NCBI GenBank assembly: GCA_016872225.1
Contig: VHAW01000066.1
Location: 1 to 9,345, forward strand
Direction of reading: 5' to 3'
Source of the DNA: Sphingomonadales bacterium
GTDB taxonomy: Bacteria; Bacteroidota; Bacteroidia; UBA7662
Length of the DNA: 9,345 bases
Positions 6,774-9,345 of this stretch are shown here, piece by piece. Positions within the stretch are counted from its first letter, which is position 1; each line of letters starts with the position of its first letter. The translations under genes were made by a program, and so were the position numbers. The notes beneath the pieces were generated by a model. That model worked only from the letters and a program-made list of their open reading frames with translations, searched no databases and had not been told where the DNA came from.

Positions 6774-8978
6774 ATGAAAGGCCCGTGGAACGAATGGTTT
6801 GACCTCACCCTCCCGCTTCAGAATACCGTAGCGGCCTTCACGGTGGTATTAGCGATTATGTTGCTTGCTCCGCTTTTATTCAACCGTTTGCGGATGCCCG
6901 GGATCGTTGGCCTTATCCTTGCTGGTGTGGCCCTCGGTCCCTACGGTTTCAACATCATCGACAGCCAACAAATAACACTCTTTTCCCAGGCGGGTCTCCT
7001 GTACATCATGTTTCTCGCAGGACTTGAATTGAATCTTCAAGAATTTCGAAAACGACAAACCCAAAGCATCATTTTTGGACTGCTCACCTTCGCGGTTCCC
7101 TTTAGTTTGGGCATGATCGTCTGTACCTCTTTGCTTGGCTTTGGTCATCTTTCCTCGGTTCTGATCTCTTCGATGTTTTCGACCCATACCTTGGTAGCAT
7201 ATCCCCTTGTAAGCCGCATGGGGCTCTCTCGTTATGAAATTGTTACGGTAGCAGTGGGAGGAACCATTATCACAGATACCCTGGTACTTCTGATGTTGCC
7301 GATAATCACCAACATGCAATCCGGCGGAAATGATCCGCTTTTTTGGGGTGGACTTTTCTTGCGCCTTCTTTTCTTTGGGGTAGTGGTATTCCGAGGGATA
7401 CCACCGTTGGTCAAATGGTTCTTACGCAAAAGCGATGTGGGGCCCTATACCTCGTACCTTCTGGTGCTTACCCTCGTTTTTGCGGGGAGTCTCGGGGCAA
7501 TATGGGCGGGGGTTGAAGGCATTATCGGAGCCTTTTTCACGGGCCTTGCCCTGAATCGGCTTATCCCCCACGGGTCTCCGCTGATGCAACGCATTGACTT
7601 TGCTGGAAATGCCCTGTTCATCCCCTTCTTTCTCATCAGCGTGGGAATGCTGGTGGATATCAAAGTCTTGTTTCAAGGCCCGCAGGCGCTTTGGATAGCT
7701 CTGGTTTTGAGCAGCGCGGCATTGATAGGAAAATGGCTGGCCTCTCGCTTAAGCGGTCTTTTGTTTCGGTACACCCCTTACCAACGCAGGTTACTGTTTG
7801 GCCTTTCGACGGCCCATGCAGCGGCTACGGTAGCGGTGATTTTGATTGGTTATCAGATTGATCTTGTCAACCTTGATGTGCTGAACGGAACTATTATTCT
7901 TGTGTTTGTAACTTGTATAGTAAGCTCCTTTGTGGTAGAACGGAACGCCCGCATTATTGCGCAACAGGTCAAACCTTCGAGCGATTCCGAACAGGAAATG
8001 GACGAAAACATCATGGTCGCCCTTTCCAATCCTGCTACTGCGCTGCCATTACTAGAACTTGCCATGGCCTGTCAGAACCCTGAACTTCCCGGGAATCTTT
8101 ATGCAATTAGTATCGTGACCGATAATGATCCAGACGCATCGTCAACCCGCCGTGCTCGTCAAATCCTGCAAGATGCTGACAGAATGGCCGAAACCAAAGG
8201 CCGAAACCTAGAGAAAATCCTTCGGTATGATCTTAACATTGCCTCAGGGATTGTTTATGCAGCCCGCGAAAAGGAGAGCCGCGAAATCATCCTGGGATGG
8301 AATCCCGACCCACAATTTCTAGAGCGATTCTGGGGCGGAGTCCTTCCTTCGATTCTAAAGCAAAGCAGTCAGCAGGTCTTTATCCTGCGGGGTGCTGTAG
8401 ATATTAAAGATTTCAAAGGGTTGAGCATATGGGTGCCCACCCACCTTCCGCTAGAGCCGGGTTTCTTGTTGTCTCTCAAATCCATTCAACATTTACATCG
8501 TTCAATGGGTGGTTCTTTGGATTGGTTTCTCGACGAACGCGAAGAAGCAATGCTCCGCCGATTACAAGCCGAAGGTATTACCCAAATTCCAGGCAATTTC
8601 CGTCGCCTAACACCGCAGGACGCAAGCACAGATCTTTCCCACGAAAATTCCAATCCTCTTAATCTCAGCAAAGTCATCCGAAAATCCTTCCTGCCCTATT
8701 GCACTTCTGTCGGACACCTACCATTACTCATCTGCCCTCGCGATGGCTCGATCTCCTACCATCCCGAATACGCTGAACTTCCCAACCATTTAGGGGCCAC
8801 CGCTCTCTTGATACTTTATCCTTCCATCCCCTCTACCGAGCCTTTACAACGCCTTAATAATATCGAAAACGCATTACCCGAGGCCCTTCGTCGACAAATG
8901 GAACGCCTGCAAGATGCTGCTGACGCGCTCAAAGAGTGGATTCCGGATGTGTATAATAAAAAATACATTATTTAATTT
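6774..8978 (+). CDS. CPA2-type cation:proton antiporter with long cytoplasmic C-terminal region
   Basis: An inner-membrane Na+ or K+/H+ exchanger of the KefB/NapA-like group. Residues about 15-390 are strongly hydrophobic and hold some twelve or thirteen helices. They include the N-terminal family segment RMPGIVGLILAGVALGPYG, LYIMFLAGLELNL, STHTLVAYPLVSRMG, and the ion-site pair Thr167-Asp168 in GGTIITDT. A conserved lysine (Lys320 in IGKWLASRLSG) lies in a later helix. Asp168 is therefore the likely carrier residue; ion selectivity cannot be read from sequence. Residues about 410-733 are soluble, with segments resembling paired universal-stress-protein-like domains (for example the REIILGWNP strand) rather than a TrkA-N nucleotide-binding domain. 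The open frame can be extended one codon to a TTG at 6771, but the ATG at 6774 is preferred. The stop TAA follows codon III at the end. It sits 17 bases after the amidohydrolase, implying one transcript. The end position given includes the stop; the last sense codon and stop fall near 8970-8978. Confidence 0.9.
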
Positions 8979-9097
8979 TTCCACAAAGTGTTGTATTGTC
9001 CCTTTTCTTGGCCCTACTTTTGTCCTTGGAGTTGATACCGTTAAAACAAGGCGGAACCGAAAAGCCTCATGAGTAGGAAAACTTAAACCATTTTTAT
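8979..9097. other. Intergenic region with leader of the last gene
   Basis: About 120 bases hold no supported full gene. The first part after the antiporter stop is AT-rich with a short T run, but the only stem is five A/T pairs near its end, so I do not call a terminator. The middle carries a Bacteroidota promoter. The leader downstream contains the 8-base palindrome CTCATGAG (9066-9073) and a five-codon minigene ATG AGT AGG AAA ACT TAA (9069-9086), ending 11 bases before the next ATG. Both may be chance. Confidence 0.55.
8990..9022 (+). promoter_or_regulatory. Bacteroidota-type promoter for the last gene
   Basis: TACTTTTG at 9015-9022 matches the -7 consensus TAnnTTTG exactly. GTTG at 8990-8993 is a plausible -33 element with a 21-base spacer, within the known range. 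Transcription would begin at about 9026-9028, giving a leader of roughly 70 bases before the ATG at 9098. This indicates that the last gene has its own promoter and is not merely read through from the antiporter. Confidence 0.6.
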
Positions 9098-9345
9098 ATG
9101 AAAAAATTTTTTTCATTGATTATCGCAGTGCTTTTGTTCACCGCAACAGGTTGGGCACAAAGTCGCCTGCCAGCGGCTGGGGATTACTCTATTGGCTTTA
9201 ATGCGGCTCCATTGCTTAGATATGCTGGAAACTTATTTTCTGCCGGGGGCGACAATGAGGTCAATATGGCATGGCAAAATGAAAATACACTTATGGGGTC
9301 GTACTTCAAGTCAGCAAATCTTGCATACAGAGGTGGATTGGGTTT
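9098..9345 (+). CDS. Secreted, probable outer-membrane beta-barrel protein (5' part only)
   Basis: Only the first 82 codons are in the window; the gene runs off the right edge. The product starts MKKFFSLIIAVLLF and continues to TGWAQ: two lysines, a hydrophobic core and a small-residue site give a clear signal peptide with cleavage near residue 20. The mature start carries GDYSIGFNAAPLLRYAGNLF, which resembles the N-terminus of small Bacteroidota proteins predicted to form outer-membrane barrels. The following stretch (ENTLMGSYF, then SANLAYRGGLG) fits alternating beta-strands. I cannot name a specific function. The promoter just upstream and the ATG after an A/T-rich leader support this start. 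Confidence 0.8.
   Translation, partial: MKKFFSLIIAVLLFTATGWAQSRLPAAGDYSIGFNAAPLLRYAGNLFSAGGDNEVNMAWQNENTLMGSYFKSANLAYRGGLG

Noticed and set aside
6876..7319. 147-codon minus-strand open frame
   Set aside because: It is antisense to the hydrophobic core of the antiporter; the charged, Lys/Gln-rich translation is the expected shadow of membrane-helix codons.
1..9345. Mobile elements, CRISPR arrays, tRNA or rRNA genes, defence systems
   Set aside because: I found no transposase-like frame, no direct-repeat array, no cloverleaf-like sequence and no defence-type protein on either strand.

Overview
The window looks like chromosomal DNA of a member of the Bacteroidota. The grounds are a GSCFA-family protein, a membrane-anchored cytochrome c with a SirB-like N-terminus, a secreted protein made of two amidohydrolase repeats, a truncated small outer-membrane-type protein, and two exact matches to the Bacteroidota -7 promoter element TAnnTTTG placed just upstream of genes. 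Genus cannot be judged from the sequence alone.

Layout. The left third is read leftwards: the gene for IMP dehydrogenase (guaB, its last few codons lie beyond the left edge), a 272-base gap, a GSCFA-domain protein, and a four-helix membrane protein with a C-terminal haem c domain. The last two overlap by one base (TAATG) and are probably translationally coupled. A 64-base divergent intergenic region then separates this leftward group from a rightward pair: a 1086-residue exported double amidohydrolase, followed 17 bases later by a CPA2-type cation:proton antiporter with a large cytoplasmic C-terminal region. After a 122-base gap with a good Bacteroidota promoter, the window ends inside the first third or so of a secreted, probably outer-membrane, protein.

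Function. guaB is a housekeeping gene for GMP synthesis. The other products are cell-envelope proteins: a probable SGNH-type hydrolase, a periplasm-facing haem protein, a periplasmic metal-dependent hydrolase, an inner-membrane antiporter and a probable beta-barrel. The sequence shows likely co-transcription of two pairs but no clear shared pathway. I see no mobile elements, CRISPR, tRNA, rRNA or defence genes. I do not see a convincing new system here. The points most worth a second look are the inverted repeat abutting the guaB start, the SirB/cytochrome c fusion coupled to GSCFA, and the amidohydrolase with one intact and one metal-site-less repeat.
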